A stretch of 64,000 bases of DNA, from contig NZ_JAPTYD010000018.1 of assembly GCF_026913015.1 (NCBI RefSeq), positions 1 through 64,000 of the forward strand, in the 5' to 3' direction. This DNA is from Paracoccus benzoatiresistens. GTDB lineage: Bacteria; Pseudomonadota; Alphaproteobacteria; Rhodobacterales; Rhodobacteraceae. The notes under the pieces are model-generated. The model worked only from the letters and a program-made list of their open reading frames with translations. It was not told where the DNA came from and did no database searches. Below, in pieces: positions 34,790 to 44,172 of this stretch. The position numbers were made by a program, and so were the translations under genes. Within the stretch, counting starts at the first letter, position 1; every line of letters begins with the position of its first letter.

Positions 34790-35587
34790 ATGAAGCTGAA
34801 CCGCCGTCTGTTCACCGCACTTGCCGCAACCACGCTGGCGGTACACCTTGCCGGGCCGTCGTCTGCCGCCGATCTGGCCGCCATCGAAGGCGCCGGGACC
34901 ATCAAGATCGGCATGCTGGTCGATTTCCCGCCCTTTGGCATCCAGGACGCATCGGGCACGCCGGACGGCTATGACGCCGACGTGGCCAAGGCCCTGGCAG
35001 AGTCGCTGGGCGTCAAGGCGCAGATCGTGCCGGTGACCGGGCCGAACCGGATCCCCTATCTGCTGTCCGGCCAGGTGGACGTGCTGGTGGCATCCTTGGG
35101 CATCACCGAGGAGCGTGCCCAGAAGGTCGATTTCTCGACCCCCTATGCCGGCATCAGCATCGCGGTCTATGGCGCGGCTGACGCCGAGATTGCCCAGCCG
35201 GCCGACCTGGCCGGCCAGACCATCGCCGTGGCGCGAGCCTCGACCCAGGACACCGGCGTGACCGAGGTCGCCCCCGAAGGAACCGAGATTCGCCGCTTCG
35301 ACGACGACGCAAGCGCGGTGCAGGCGCTGCTGTCGGGGCAGGTGTCGCTGATCGGGCTGTCGAACGTGGTGTTCCTGCAGGTTGACAAGGTCGCGGCAGG
35401 CAAGTTCGACAAGAAGTTCGACCTGTCCAGCCAGGTGCAGGGCATCGCGGTCGCGCCGGGATCCGATGCGCTTCTGGAAAAGGTGAACGCCTTTGTCCAG
35501 ACCGCCCGCACCGACGGCACCTTGGATGAGATCCACCAGAAATGGCTGGGCGAACCGCTGCCGGATTTCGTCAAGGCTGCCGAGTAA
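34790..35587 (+). CDS. Polar amino-acid-type ABC transporter binding protein
   Basis: 265 residues. A Sec signal peptide of about 28 residues ends in GPSSAAD. The mature part is a type II periplasmic binding protein: [20 protein letters not shown], then [20 protein letters not shown], and [17 protein letters not shown]. An excellent GGAGGAG lies before the ATG. A stable hairpin follows the stop, a common way to make more binding protein than the rest of the operon. Its ligand is probably a small acid related to the downstream enzymes rather than a common amino acid; this is inference. Confidence 0.9.
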   Translation: MKLNRRLFTALAATTLAVHLAGPSSAADLAAIEGAGTIKIGMLVDFPPFGIQDASGTPDGYDADVAKALAESLGVKAQIVPVTGPNRIPYLLSGQVDVLVASLGITEERAQKVDFSTPYAGISIAVYGAADAEIAQPADLAGQTIAVARASTQDTGVTEVAPEGTEIRRFDDDASAVQALLSGQVSLIGLSNVVFLQVDKVAAGKFDKKFDLSSQVQGIAVAPGSDALLEKVNAFVQTARTDGTLDEIHQKWLGEPLPDFVKAAE

Positions 35588-35595
35588 CGCGCGCT

Positions 35596-35616
35596 GCCCG
35601 GCCCCCGCGGCCGGGC
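35596..35616 (+). terminator. Intra-operon hairpin after the binding-protein gene
   Basis: GCCCGGCC, a five-base loop and the exact complement GGCCGGGC begin eight bases after the stop and end 23 bases before the ATPase ATG. No U-tract. It would act as an attenuator or as protection of the upstream mRNA end. Confidence 0.55.
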
Positions 35617-35639
35617 CGCTTCTTCCAGGGAGCAGGATC

Positions 35640-36374
35640 ATGACCCAAGACGCCGTCATCATGCGCGCCGTCAACAAGTATTATGGCGGCTTTCACGCCC
35701 TGGTCGATATCGACCTGACCGTGCGGCGGGGCGAACGCATCGTCATCTGCGGCCCGTCCGGGTCCGGCAAGTCCACGCTGATCCGCACGATCAACCAGCT
35801 CGAGGCGATCCAGTCGGGCACCATCATCGTGGACGGGGTGGAGCTTACCGCATGGGGCGACAACGTTGCCAAGGTTCGCCAGGACGTCGGCATGGTGTTC
35901 CAGAACTTCAACCTGTTCCCGCACATGACCGTGCTGGAGAACTGCGTGCTGTCGCCGATGAAGACCCGCAAGATCCCGCGCGCCGAGGCCGAGGCGACCG
36001 CGCGCCACTACCTGGAACGCGTCAGGATCCCCGAACAGGCCGACAAGTATCCCGCCCAGTTGTCGGGCGGCCAGCAGCAGCGCGTGGCCATTGCCCGCGC
36101 CCTGTGCATGAAGCCCCGGATCATGCTGTTCGACGAACCCACCTCGGCGCTGGACCCCGAGATGGTCAAGGAAGTGCTGGACACCATGATCGATCTTGCA
36201 CGCGAGGGCATGACCATGCTGTGCGTCACCCACGAGATGGATTTCGCCCGCGCGGTCGCAGATCGCGTGATCTTCATGGACAAGGGCGTGATCGTCGAAC
36301 AGGGCGCGCCAGACGAATTCTTCGGCAGCCCGAGGAACGAACGCCTACGCAACTTCCTGGGGCAGATCGCGTGA
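35640..36374 (+). CDS. Polar amino-acid-type ABC transporter ATP-binding protein
   Basis: 244 residues, GlnQ/HisP type. Walker [15 protein letters not shown]-loop [14 protein letters not shown], signature [15 protein letters not shown], Walker [17 protein letters not shown] and H-loop VTHEMDFA are all present. The ATG at 35640 follows AGGGAGCAGG. The stop overlaps the GTG of the dehydrogenase (GTGA), so transport and catabolism genes are translationally coupled. Confidence 0.93.
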   Translation: MTQDAVIMRAVNKYYGGFHALVDIDLTVRRGERIVICGPSGSGKSTLIRTINQLEAIQSGTIIVDGVELTAWGDNVAKVRQDVGMVFQNFNLFPHMTVLENCVLSPMKTRKIPRAEAEATARHYLERVRIPEQADKYPAQLSGGQQQRVAIARALCMKPRIMLFDEPTSALDPEMVKEVLDTMIDLAREGMTMLCVTHEMDFARAVADRVIFMDKGVIVEQGAPDEFFGSPRNERLRNFLGQIA

Positions 36375-37291
36375 CCCGGCCCCGCATCCTTTCATTGGCC
36401 GACCTGAAGCCGCAGGACATGGCGCAGCAGCTGCAGAACGATTATGAAGTCGTCCGCGACATCGCGGCCGCCGCCGATGTCGAGGCCGTGGTGACTGCCG
36501 GCAATGTCGGCCTGTCTTCCCAGCAGATGCGGCAACTGCCCGCGCTGCGGCTGATCGCGGTGAATGGCGTCGGCGTGGACGCCGTCGATCTGGACGAGGC
36601 TGCGCGCCGCGGCATCGCCGTCACCACGACGCCGGATGTTCTGTCGCTGGCGGTGGCGGAAATGGCCCTGGCCCTGGCCCTTGCCGCAGGCCGGCAGATC
36701 GCCGAGGGCGACCGCTTCGTCCGTGCGGGCGATTGGGGCCGGGGCGGCAAGCTGGGGCTTGCATCATCGGTTCTGGAACGGCGGGCGGGGATCCTGGGTT
36801 ATGGCCGGATCGGGCGGCGGCTGGCGGACATGCTGCGCGGACTGGGGATGCAGGTCAGCTATACGGCGCGGCGGGAAAAGTCCGATACGCCCGACCGGTT
36901 CTTCCCCGATGCGCTCAGCCTGGCAGGCGACTGCGAACTGCTGTTCGTGACGGCGGCAGGTGGCAGCGAGACCCGCAACCTGGTCGATGCCGATGTGCTG
37001 GCCGCCCTGGGCCCGCAGGGGATTGTGGTGAACGTCGCCCGTGGCCCTGTCGTGAATGCCGTGGCGCTGGCCGATGCACTCCGTTCGGGCGCGATTGCCG
37101 GTGCCGGGCTTGACGTGTTTGACGATGAACCGAACGTGCCGCAGGCGCTGCTGGACGCCCCGAACTGCGTGCTGACGCCGCATATCGGCTCGGCCACCGT
37201 TCAGGCGCGGCGGGCGATGGCGCAACTGGTGCTGGACAATCTTTCGGCGCATTTCGCGGGCAAGCCTTTGCTTACGCCCTACGAGGTCTGA
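36371..37291 (+). CDS. D-2-hydroxyacid dehydrogenase (NAD(P)-dependent)
   Basis: 306 residues with GTG start. The Rossmann motif is [20 protein letters not shown]. Catalytic residues are visible: Arg in [10 protein letters not shown], Glu in VFDDEPNVP, His in [16 protein letters not shown]. The length and the motif [17 protein letters not shown] place it with glyoxylate/hydroxypyruvate reductase-like enzymes (GhrB/GyaR). It interconverts a 2-keto acid and a D-2-hydroxy acid. Its position between the ABC ATPase and a sugar-acid kinase suggests oxidation of an imported hydroxy-acid or reduction of a product. Confidence 0.9.
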   Translation: MTRPRILSLADLKPQDMAQQLQNDYEVVRDIAAAADVEAVVTAGNVGLSSQQMRQLPALRLIAVNGVGVDAVDLDEAARRGIAVTTTPDVLSLAVAEMALALALAAGRQIAEGDRFVRAGDWGRGGKLGLASSVLERRAGILGYGRIGRRLADMLRGLGMQVSYTARREKSDTPDRFFPDALSLAGDCELLFVTAAGGSETRNLVDADVLAALGPQGIVVNVARGPVVNAVALADALRSGAIAGAGLDVFDDEPNVPQALLDAPNCVLTPHIGSATVQARRAMAQLVLDNLSAHFAGKPLLTPYEV

Positions 37292-37292
37292 C

Positions 37293-38231
37293 ATGCGCGT
37301 CCTGTCCATCGGCGAGCCGCTGATCGAGTTCACCGCGCGTGCCGATGCGCCCTCGACCTTTGACAGGCGGGCAGGCGGCGATACGCTGAACACGGCGATC
37401 TATCTCGCGCGGCTGACCGCACCGGGAACCGTTGGCTATCTGTCCTGCCTTGGCGACGACCCCCACAGCCGGTGGCTTCGCAGCCAGATCGAGGCCGAGG
37501 GAGTCGATACCGCGTCCATGGCCGAAAGGGCAGGCGGGCGGCCCGGCCTCAGCTTCATTGCGACCAATGCGGCCGGAGAACGCAGCTTCGCCTATTGGCG
37601 CGACCAGTCACCCTTTCGCGACATGTTCCAGGGCGGAGCCAACCTTGCGGCTCTGGACAATGCCGATACGCTGTTCCTGTCGGCGGTCGCCCTTGCGGTG
37701 CTGCGACCGGACGGGCGGGGGGCGCTGCTCGATGCGCTGCAAAGGCGCCGGGCGCAGGGGGCCAGCATCGTCTTCGACACCAACTATCGCCCCGCCCTGT
37801 GGGCCGATGCCGCGACGGCGCGGCAGGTGATCGCGCATGCGGCCGGGCTCGCCACGCTGGTGCTGCCCTCGCTTGACGACATGGCGGATTGCTTCGGCTG
37901 CGCCGATCCCGCCTCCGCCATCGCGGTCTTGCGCGGAATGGGGCAGGCCGAGATCATCCTGACCACCGGCGGCGACGCGGTGCTGCGCTGTGCGGCGGAC
38001 GAAGACGCGGTTCAGCGGCACGACCTGCCGCCGGCCGTCGCCGCCGTCGATACCACCGGCGCAGGCGACAGCTTCAACGCCGGCCTGCTGGCCGCACGTT
38101 TGGCGGGCCTGCCCAATGGACCCGCCATCGCTGCCGCCGCGCGACTGGCCGCCATCGTCGTGACCCATCCGGGCGCGATTATCCCCCGGGCAGCAATGCC
38201 CGATCTGGACCTGACGAAAAGCATTTCATGA
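37293..38231 (+). CDS. PfkB-family sugar kinase, probably 2-keto-3-deoxygluconate kinase-like
   Basis: 312 residues. N-terminal IGEPLIEFTA, the GGDTLNTAIYLARL glycine-rich loop and the C-terminal catalytic motif VDTTGAGDSFNAGLLAARLA (catalytic Asp in GAGDSF) are standard for PfkB kinases; the GEPLIEF start and GGDTLNTA loop favour the KdgK group. It starts one base after the dehydrogenase stop and overlaps the next gene by four bases. It phosphorylates a keto-deoxy sugar acid, feeding KDPG aldolase. The exact sugar is inferred. Confidence 0.88.
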   Translation: MRVLSIGEPLIEFTARADAPSTFDRRAGGDTLNTAIYLARLTAPGTVGYLSCLGDDPHSRWLRSQIEAEGVDTASMAERAGGRPGLSFIATNAAGERSFAYWRDQSPFRDMFQGGANLAALDNADTLFLSAVALAVLRPDGRGALLDALQRRRAQGASIVFDTNYRPALWADAATARQVIAHAAGLATLVLPSLDDMADCFGCADPASAIAVLRGMGQAEIILTTGGDAVLRCAADEDAVQRHDLPPAVAAVDTTGAGDSFNAGLLAARLAGLPNGPAIAAAARLAAIVVTHPGAIIPRAAMPDLDLTKSIS

Positions 38232-38977
38232 TTGACACATTTGATGCCGCAACGGCGGCCCGAACGCTGCTGGATGTCTGGGACGGAAGACCCCGGCCCG
38301 CGGGTCTGCCGGTATCCCCGCCGGATACCGACGCCGCCTATGCGGTGCAGCGCGCCGTGATCCGGGAGCTTGGCAGCGGGGCATGGAAAATGGCGCTGCT
38401 GGCGGGGCGGGATCGGCACGCGGCGGCGCTGCCCGGCAGGCTTGTCCGGGCCTCGGGCGACACGCTGGCGCCCCTGCCGCAGGACGCCTGCATCGAGGTC
38501 GAAACCGCGCTGATCCTTGGGGCCGATCTGCATCCCGGTGCTGACCGGGAAACGGTCATGGCCGCCATCGGAGAGGTCCGGCTGTGCTTCGAGATCGTTG
38601 CCTCGCGCTTTGCGGACCGGACTGCGGTGCAGCCACTGGAGGCCATGGCCGATGCCTTCAGTTCAGGCGGCATCGTCTTGGGGGACCGCCTGGACAACTG
38701 GGGCGAGGCCATGGCGGGTTCACTGGGCATCCGCCTGTGGCTGGACGAAAAGCCGATCCAGGCGTCGGAGACTCTGCAGACCCTGGATGATGCGCTGTCC
38801 TTCCTGTCCTGGCTGGCAGGCCATGCGGCCGAGCAGGGCGCGCCCCTGCGCAAGGGGGACGTGATCATCACCGGTGCAAGGATCGGGCCCCTGCCGCTGA
38901 AGGATGCAGGCACCGCGCGAGCAAGCGCAGGCGGGGCAGGGGTGGCGGTGCGCCTTATGCCTTCGGTCCCAGGCTGA
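38228..38977 (+). CDS. 2-keto-4-pentenoate hydratase / FAH-family enzyme (MhpD-like)
   Basis: 249 residues. The FAH-fold acidic motif is EVETALILGADLHPG (family E-x-E), followed by EIVASRFAD, SGGIVLGDRLDNWGEA and LRKGDVIITGARIGPLPL, matching MhpD/DmpE hydratases and oxalocrotonate decarboxylases. It adds water to, or removes CO2 from, a 2-keto-4-enoate acid using Mg2+ or Mn2+. It overlaps the kinase gene (ATGA) and is last in the operon. An aromatic ring-cleavage role is unlikely here given the sugar-acid partners; a keto-deoxy acid is a better guess. Nothing is recognised from 38978 to 39233. Confidence 0.82.
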   Translation: MIDTFDAATAARTLLDVWDGRPRPAGLPVSPPDTDAAYAVQRAVIRELGSGAWKMALLAGRDRHAAALPGRLVRASGDTLAPLPQDACIEVETALILGADLHPGADRETVMAAIGEVRLCFEIVASRFADRTAVQPLEAMADAFSSGGIVLGDRLDNWGEAMAGSLGIRLWLDEKPIQASETLQTLDDALSFLSWLAGHAAEQGAPLRKGDVIITGARIGPLPLKDAGTARASAGGAGVAVRLMPSVPG

Positions 38978-39233
38978 AATCCGCATCAGCCATGCCGCGT
39001 CCACGGTGAAATCATCCACACCGGCAGAGCGCTTGCCGCCCGTTCCAGTCCATCAGGTCAGCGGCGTTGCCGCCCCCCGCCTTCTCCGAACGGTTGCTCC
39101 GGCGTGCAGCAGCGAAACGATGCTCTCCAAGGCGCATCAGGCTTTCGCCCGCCGGCCGAGTGAACACGAGATGATCGCGCCCGACCTGTGAAGTCGGACC
39201 ACCGGCACGCGGCTCTCCGCACGAGATCGCCCG

Positions 39234-40085
39234 TCACCGGTCCTCGATCTCGGCGACGATGGCCGCGCCGATGCGGGCGATGGCGCGGTTGCGGGTGGCC
39301 ATGTCGGCCTGATTGCCTGTCAGATAGACCGCCGCCAGCCAGGGATCGCCCTCTGGCGGACGGACCACCGCCACGATGGAACGCGACCCGTGACCGCCCG
39401 CGCCGGTCTTGTCGCCAATGATCCAGCCTTCCGGCAGGCTGGCGCGGATCAGGTCGTCGGCCACCCGGTCGGCGCGCATCCAGGCCTCTAACTGCTGCTG
39501 CGAGGCGTCCGACAGGACCGGGCCGAACAGCAGCCTCTCCAGCGTGGCGACCATCGCGGCGGGGGTCGAGCTGTCGCGCGGATCGCCCGGAGCCCCTTCG
39601 TTCAGGTCGGTTTCCCACCGGTCCAGGCGGGTCGTGTCGTCGCCGATGGCGCGCAGGTATTCGGTGAAATCCTGGGGGCCTCCGACGCGCTCCAGCAGCA
39701 GGTTGGCGGCGGTGTTGTCGCTGAGCGTGATCGTGGCCTCGCACAGCTCTCCCACGGTCATGGCGTCGCGTGTTTCGGTGACCGGGGAATAGGTCACCAG
39801 GTCGGCGGGGGTATAGCCGATCACGCGGTCCAGCTCATCCTCTCCGGCATCGACCAGGGTCAGGATCGCGCCGCACAGGGGGGCCTTGAAGGTGCTGGAC
39901 AGGGGAAAGCGTTCGCCCGCACGATGGCCCGCGACCTCTGGCCCGCCCTGGCGGCGCAGGGCCACGCCGACGCGTCCGCCCAGTTCAGCCTCGATGGCGC
40001 GGGCGGCCTCGGCGATGGTTTCCGCAGGGGCGGGCGCGGCCAGGCAGGCCAGCAGAAGGCCCGCGGATAGGGTTGATTGCAGCAT
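39234..40085 (-). CDS. bla: Class A beta-lactamase
   Basis: 283 residues with a signal peptide ending near APAPAE, so periplasmic. All class A landmarks are present: S70-x-x-K in PLSSTFKAP, S130-D-N in ITLSDNTAANLL, the omega-loop E166 in DRWETDLNEG, and K234-T-G in IIGDKTGAGGHG. It hydrolyses penicillins and possibly cephalosporins; spectrum cannot be told. Divergent from an AmpR-like regulator with two dyads in the 180-base gap, a layout that implies beta-lactam-inducible expression. No mobile element flanks it, so it looks like a resident gene. Confidence 0.93.
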   Translation of the reverse strand: MLQSTLSAGLLLACLAAPAPAETIAEAARAIEAELGGRVGVALRRQGGPEVAGHRAGERFPLSSTFKAPLCGAILTLVDAGEDELDRVIGYTPADLVTYSPVTETRDAMTVGELCEATITLSDNTAANLLLERVGGPQDFTEYLRAIGDDTTRLDRWETDLNEGAPGDPRDSSTPAAMVATLERLLFGPVLSDASQQQLEAWMRADRVADDLIRASLPEGWIIGDKTGAGGHGSRSIVAVVRPPEGDPWLAAVYLTGNQADMATRNRAIARIGAAIVAEIEDR

Positions 40086-40101
40086 GCAAATCTCCGGTCT
40101 G

Positions 40102-40139
40102 GTCCCGGCATGGGACAATCCTGTCACCCCTGACGGGTG
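40102..40139. promoter_or_regulatory. Two AmpR-type dyads between bla and its regulator
   Basis: GTCCC-N5-GGGAC (40102-40116) contains the LysR-type T-N11-A box TCCCGGCATGGGA. CACCC-N5-GGGTG (40125-40139) has the same arm and spacer lengths. Their centres are 23 bases apart, about two helical turns, as in recognition and activation sites of LysR-type regulators. They lie just upstream of the beta-lactamase start. Confidence 0.5.
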
Positions 40140-40265
40140 GCATCGGCTTGTGTTATGGGATCGGCCTGCGCGCGTCGCGCCTTGGCCGCCGGACCTCCAT
40201 ACGGCAGGGACCCGGCCCTGTCCAAACGACAAATCCTGACGCGGCGCATAAGATGGTGTGATGGC

Positions 40266-41153
40266 ATGGACCGACCGAACCTTCCGCTGAACGGGCTGCG
40301 CGCCTTCGAGGTCGCGGCCCGGCAGGGCAGCTTTACCCGCGCCGCGATCGAGCTGCGCGTGACCCAGGCCGCCGTCAGCCAGCAGATCCAGCGACTGGAG
40401 GAGCTGCTGGGCCACCGCCTGTTCACCCGCGCCTCGACCGGGTTGATCCTGACCGATATCGGCGCCGCGCTGCACCCGGTGCTGACACGCAATTTCGACG
40501 AGATGGGCGAGGTTCTGGACCGCTTCCAGGGGGGCCGTTATCGCGAGGCGCTGAACCTGGGCGTGGTCACCACATTCGCGACCGGCTGGCTGATCCCGCG
40601 CCTGCCCGCCTTCGAGGCGGCGCATCCCGGCATCAGCCTGCGCGTGTTCACCCATAACAACCGCATCGACATTGCCAAGGAGGGCCTGCACATGGCGATC
40701 CGCTTCGGCGACCGCACCGCCTGGCCCTGGCTGGAGGCCGACCCGCTGATCGCAGCCCCGCTGACGCCGCTTTGTGCGCCCGGCCTGCTGGGGCAGCTAC
40801 GGACCCCCCAGGATCTGGCCGGGCAGCGGCTGCTGCGATCCTATCGCGCCGACGAATGGGGGGACTGGTTTGCCGCTGCCGGGGCCGATTGCCCGCCGCT
40901 GGAAGGGCCGGTTCTGGACAGCTCGGTCGCCATGGCCGATCTCGCGGCGGCGGGGCAGGGGGTCGCCCTGTTGCCCGCGGCGATGTTCGCCCGCCAGCTT
41001 GAAGCCGGCGCCCTTGTCCGCCCTTTCGCGGCCGAGGTCGAGGCCGGCCGCTATTGGCTGACCTGGCCGCGCGGCAAGCCGCAGACCGTCGCAATGGCGC
41101 AGGTCCGGGCTTGGCTGGCCGACAGCGCAGGCTCTGCCGTGGCGACAGGATAG
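40266..41153 (+). CDS. ampR: AmpR-like LysR-family regulator of beta-lactamase
   Basis: 295 residues, the length of AmpR. The N-terminus RPNLPLNGLRAFEVAARQGS, then FTRAAIELRVTQAAVSQQIQ, is close to AmpR/GcvA proteins. The effector domain contains NLGVVTTFATGWLIPRLPAF and SVAMADLAAAGQGVALLPAA, also AmpR-like. Family members bind muropeptides from cell-wall recycling and switch from repressor to activator of the divergent beta-lactamase. The ATG at 40266 is chosen so the protein starts MDRPNLPLN. Nearby ATG at 40261 is out of frame. Confidence 0.9.
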   Translation: MDRPNLPLNGLRAFEVAARQGSFTRAAIELRVTQAAVSQQIQRLEELLGHRLFTRASTGLILTDIGAALHPVLTRNFDEMGEVLDRFQGGRYREALNLGVVTTFATGWLIPRLPAFEAAHPGISLRVFTHNNRIDIAKEGLHMAIRFGDRTAWPWLEADPLIAAPLTPLCAPGLLGQLRTPQDLAGQRLLRSYRADEWGDWFAAAGADCPPLEGPVLDSSVAMADLAAAGQGVALLPAAMFARQLEAGALVRPFAAEVEAGRYWLTWPRGKPQTVAMAQVRAWLADSAGSAVATG

Positions 41154-41259
41154 CGTGTCGGCCCTGCGCCCCGGGTCAGGCGCAAGGATCTGCACCGAGG
41201 CGCGACAAGGGAACCACGACGTGCTAGAGCCTGCGGACAACCCTGCCGGGAGGCCCGCG

Positions 41260-42012
41260 ATGACCATCACGAACGAAGACGAACTGGAGGGCCTGCAGGC
41301 CATCGGCCGCATTGTCGCCAACACCTTGCAGGGCATGGCCGCAGCGATGGAGCCGGGCATGACGACGCGCGAACTGGACCAGCTGGGCCGCCAGATGCTT
41401 GACCAGGAGGGCGCGGTTTCGGCCCCCCAGGCCACCTATGACTTTCCGGGCGCCACCTGCATCAGCGTCAACGAGGAAATTGCGCATGGCATCCCCGGCG
41501 ACCGCAGGCTGGCGCGGGGCGATCTGGTGAACATCGACGTGTCGGCCTCGCGCGGCGGGTATTTCGCCGATACCGGGGCAAGCTTCGGCCTGGGACCCCT
41601 GCGCCCCTCGCTGGAGCGGTTGTGCCGCGACGGTCAACAGGCGACCCGGATCGGGATCGCACAGGTCGGCCACGGCAAGCCGCTGGCCGGCATCGGCAAC
41701 GCCATCGGCGCCTTCGCCAGGCGCCGCGGCTATACCTTGATCCGCAACCTTGCCAGCCACGGCGTCGGCCGCGCCCTTCACGAAGAGCCGGGGGAAATCG
41801 CAACATGGCCAACCCGCGGCGACCGCCGCTGCATCCATGACGGCCTTGTCATGACGGTCGAACCCTTCCTGTCCCGTGGCGGCACCTGGGCCCAGACCGC
41901 CGCCGGCGACGACTGGACGCTCTACGGCTCTCCTCAAGCGCCGGTCGTGCAATACGAACACACCGTCGTGGCGACCCGCGGAAAGGCGATTGTCGTCACC
42001 CTGCCGGGCTGA
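41260..42012 (+). CDS. map: Type I methionine aminopeptidase
   Basis: 250 residues. The five metal ligands of the family can be placed: Asp in VNIDVSASRGGYFADTG (two), His in LASHGVGRALHEEPGE, Glu in VMTVEPFLS, and Glu in VVQYEHTVVAT. It removes the initiator Met from nascent proteins in the cytoplasm. GGGAGG is eight bases before the ATG at 41260. The context (between ampR and a sugar regulator) is not that of the housekeeping copy, so it may be a second map gene; this cannot be judged without the genome. Confidence 0.92.
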   Translation: MTITNEDELEGLQAIGRIVANTLQGMAAAMEPGMTTRELDQLGRQMLDQEGAVSAPQATYDFPGATCISVNEEIAHGIPGDRRLARGDLVNIDVSASRGGYFADTGASFGLGPLRPSLERLCRDGQQATRIGIAQVGHGKPLAGIGNAIGAFARRRGYTLIRNLASHGVGRALHEEPGEIATWPTRGDRRCIHDGLVMTVEPFLSRGGTWAQTAAGDDWTLYGSPQAPVVQYEHTVVATRGKAIVVTLPG

Positions 42013-42159
42013 CGAAGGGCGCGTCTTCGACGCGCGCTGGCCGACACCGCCCACGGGGCTGTCGATCAATCCGGCAGCGGCGGAACGGGACAAGCAAGGG
42101 TTCAGGCCGGCCGCAGAATTTTCCATCCTTTGCAGTTAACAGCAGCGCGGCGGCAAAGA

Positions 42160-42189
42160 TAAACGTTTTACTTAAGGGTTAAACGTTTA
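42160..42189. promoter_or_regulatory. Paired TAAACGTTTA operators upstream of the second LacI gene
   Basis: TAAACGTTTT at 42160-42169 and the perfect palindrome TAAACGTTTA at 42180-42189 have centres 20 bases apart, two helical turns. The central CG within A/T arms is typical of LacI-family operators. The second copy ends 11 bases before the ATG, so binding would block the gene itself: autoregulation. Confidence 0.6.
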
Positions 42190-42199
42190 GGTCAGGCTC

Positions 42200-43219
42200 A
42201 TGGCGGCGGTTACCATCAAGGACGTAGCAGCCGAGGCGGGGGTGTCCATTGCCACCGTCTCCAATGCCTTCAGCGGCCGGAAGTTTGTCAGTCCCGAGGT
42301 GGTCCGGCGCGTGGAGGAGGCCGCCCGGACGCTGGGTTACCAGAAGAACATCGCCGCCTCGCAACTGCGCACGGGCCGGGTCAAGGTGGTGGGGGTTCTG
42401 GTTCCCAGTCTGGCCGATACATTCTTTGCCGCGCTTGTTTCGGATCTGGAGAAGCTGGCCGAGGCTGATGGATATCAGGTGCTGGTTGCCACTTCGGGGG
42501 ACGATGCCGCACGAGAGGCCGCGCAGTTGGGTGCCTTGTTGGGGTGGAAGCCGTCTGGCCTGATCGCGGTGCCCTGCACCAACGCGATCCCCGACACGCT
42601 GAGACGCGAGATGGTCGCCCTGCCGGTCGTGCTGGTTGACCGGATCGGCGAAGAGGACCTGCCCGTCGACACTGTGGTCGTGGATAACCATGCCGCCGGC
42701 CGCGAGGCTGCCCAGCACGTGCTGGAAAAGGGCCACCGCGAGATCCTGATCGCCGCTTCGGTGGCAGGCCTGCGCCCCATCGCAGAGCGTATTCGCGGCA
42801 TCACGGATGCCTGCCTTGCGGCAGGGGTCGCGCCCCGCATCGTCGAACTTGGGACGGATGTCGAGGAAGGGGCCGCACGGCTGGGCGCCTTCCTTGCGCG
42901 CGAGGGGCATCCGACTGCCGTGATTGCCACGACCAACGTCACGACCCTGGCGACGCTGACGGCCTTTGCCCAGGCGGGGATCGACATGCCGGCGGATGTG
43001 TCGCTTGTCGGGTTTGACGATTATGCCTGGATGACGGCGCGCAGGGTGCCGCTTTCTGCGGTGCGTCAGCCGATCTCGGATATCGCGCAGTCCGCTTGGT
43101 CCTGCCTGATGACCCGGATCGGCGGGTCGGCGGACGCGGCGGTCCGTATCGTTCTGGATGCGCCCTTGCAGCGGCGCAATTCGGTTGGCGTTTCCCGCAG
43201 GGTTCTCGACACCGCGTAG
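42200..43219 (+). CDS. LacI-family transcriptional regulator (second)
   Basis: 339 residues. The HTH and hinge are VTIKDVAAEAGVSIATVSNA and YQKNIAASQLRTGRVKVVGV. The effector domain follows (LVPSLADTFFAALVSDLEKL; VSLVGFDDYAWMTARRVPLS). It sits 77 bases before a sugar ABC permease and presumably controlled the complete operon, of which only one permease is intact. The ribosome site is poor (AGGTCAGGCTC), possibly because the operator takes that space. Confidence 0.92.
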   Translation: MAAVTIKDVAAEAGVSIATVSNAFSGRKFVSPEVVRRVEEAARTLGYQKNIAASQLRTGRVKVVGVLVPSLADTFFAALVSDLEKLAEADGYQVLVATSGDDAAREAAQLGALLGWKPSGLIAVPCTNAIPDTLRREMVALPVVLVDRIGEEDLPVDTVVVDNHAAGREAAQHVLEKGHREILIAASVAGLRPIAERIRGITDACLAAGVAPRIVELGTDVEEGAARLGAFLAREGHPTAVIATTNVTTLATLTAFAQAGIDMPADVSLVGFDDYAWMTARRVPLSAVRQPISDIAQSAWSCLMTRIGGSADAAVRIVLDAPLQRRNSVGVSRRVLDTA

Positions 43220-43296
43220 TTGCTGCACAGCGAAGCCGGGCGGGGAGAGGCCCGGGTTGAAACAGGAAGCGGTCGGTTCGTCCGGCTGGGGAGGAC

Positions 43297-44172
43297 ATGG
43301 TGAGGAAGACGACATTCCTGGGGGTTGTCCCCCTGCTGGCGCCTGTGCAGCTTCTGCTGCTGGTGGTGGTGATCCTGCCGTCGATCTATGTCGTCTGGCT
43401 CAGCTTCCACGTGTCCAGCTTCGGACAGGCGCCGGAATTCACCGGGTGGAGCAACTATCTGCGCGTCCTGTCCGATCCCGCCTTCCGCGGCGCGATGTGG
43501 AACACGGTCGTGATCGTTGTCGTGGCCGTGCATCTGGAAATGCTGATGGCCCTTGGCATGGCGCTGCTCTTCAACAGCGGCATCCCGTTCCGGCGCATCC
43601 TGCTGGTCGCCGTGCTGGCGCCCTATGCCGTGTCCGAGGTGGTGGCGGTCGCCATGTGGCGCTTTCTGTTCGACCTGGATATCGGGCCGATCACGCTGCT
43701 GATGCAGGGGCTTGGGCTGCCCGTCCTGGAGTGGTCCTATGATCCGGTGGACGCGACGGTGATGATCGTCCTTCTGACGATCTGGATGCATCTGCCGTTC
43801 ACCTTCGTGATCCTCTATGCGGCCCGGCTTGCCATGCCCTCCGACCTCTACGAAGCCGCGCGCATCGACGGCGCCACCCGGCTGCAATGCTTCTGGCGCG
43901 TCACCCTGCCGCTGATGGGGCCCGCGATCCTGGTGGCGCTTCTGTTCCGCTATATCTTCGCCTTCCGCATGTTCTCGGAAGTCTGGCTGCTGACCGGTGG
44001 CGGGCCGGCCCGATCGACCGAGGTGGTGGCGGTCTACCTTTATCAGGAAGCCTTCAGCTACAACGCCTTCGGCACCGCGTCGGCCACTGCCCTTCTGATG
44101 GTGGCGGCCTCGCTGGTGCTGGCTTCGGGATATATCTGGCTCTTGCGTCGGCAGGTGAAGAATGCGCGCTGA
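43297..44172 (+). CDS. Sugar ABC transporter permease (MalF/UgpA type), now orphaned
   Basis: 291 residues, six helices. The EAA loop is YEAARIDGATRLQCFWRVTL, followed by LPLMGPAILVALLFRYIFAF; the end shows TGGGPARSTEVVAVYLYQEA, typical of CUT1 sugar permeases. The start has GGGGAGGACATG. It overlaps the next permease by 11 bases. Its partner permease is cut short and no binding protein or ATPase belongs to it here, so it is probably non-functional despite being intact. Confidence 0.88.
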   Translation: MVRKTTFLGVVPLLAPVQLLLLVVVILPSIYVVWLSFHVSSFGQAPEFTGWSNYLRVLSDPAFRGAMWNTVVIVVVAVHLEMLMALGMALLFNSGIPFRRILLVAVLAPYAVSEVVAVAMWRFLFDLDIGPITLLMQGLGLPVLEWSYDPVDATVMIVLLTIWMHLPFTFVILYAARLAMPSDLYEAARIDGATRLQCFWRVTLPLMGPAILVALLFRYIFAFRMFSEVWLLTGGGPARSTEVVAVYLYQEAFSYNAFGTASATALLMVAASLVLASGYIWLLRRQVKNAR

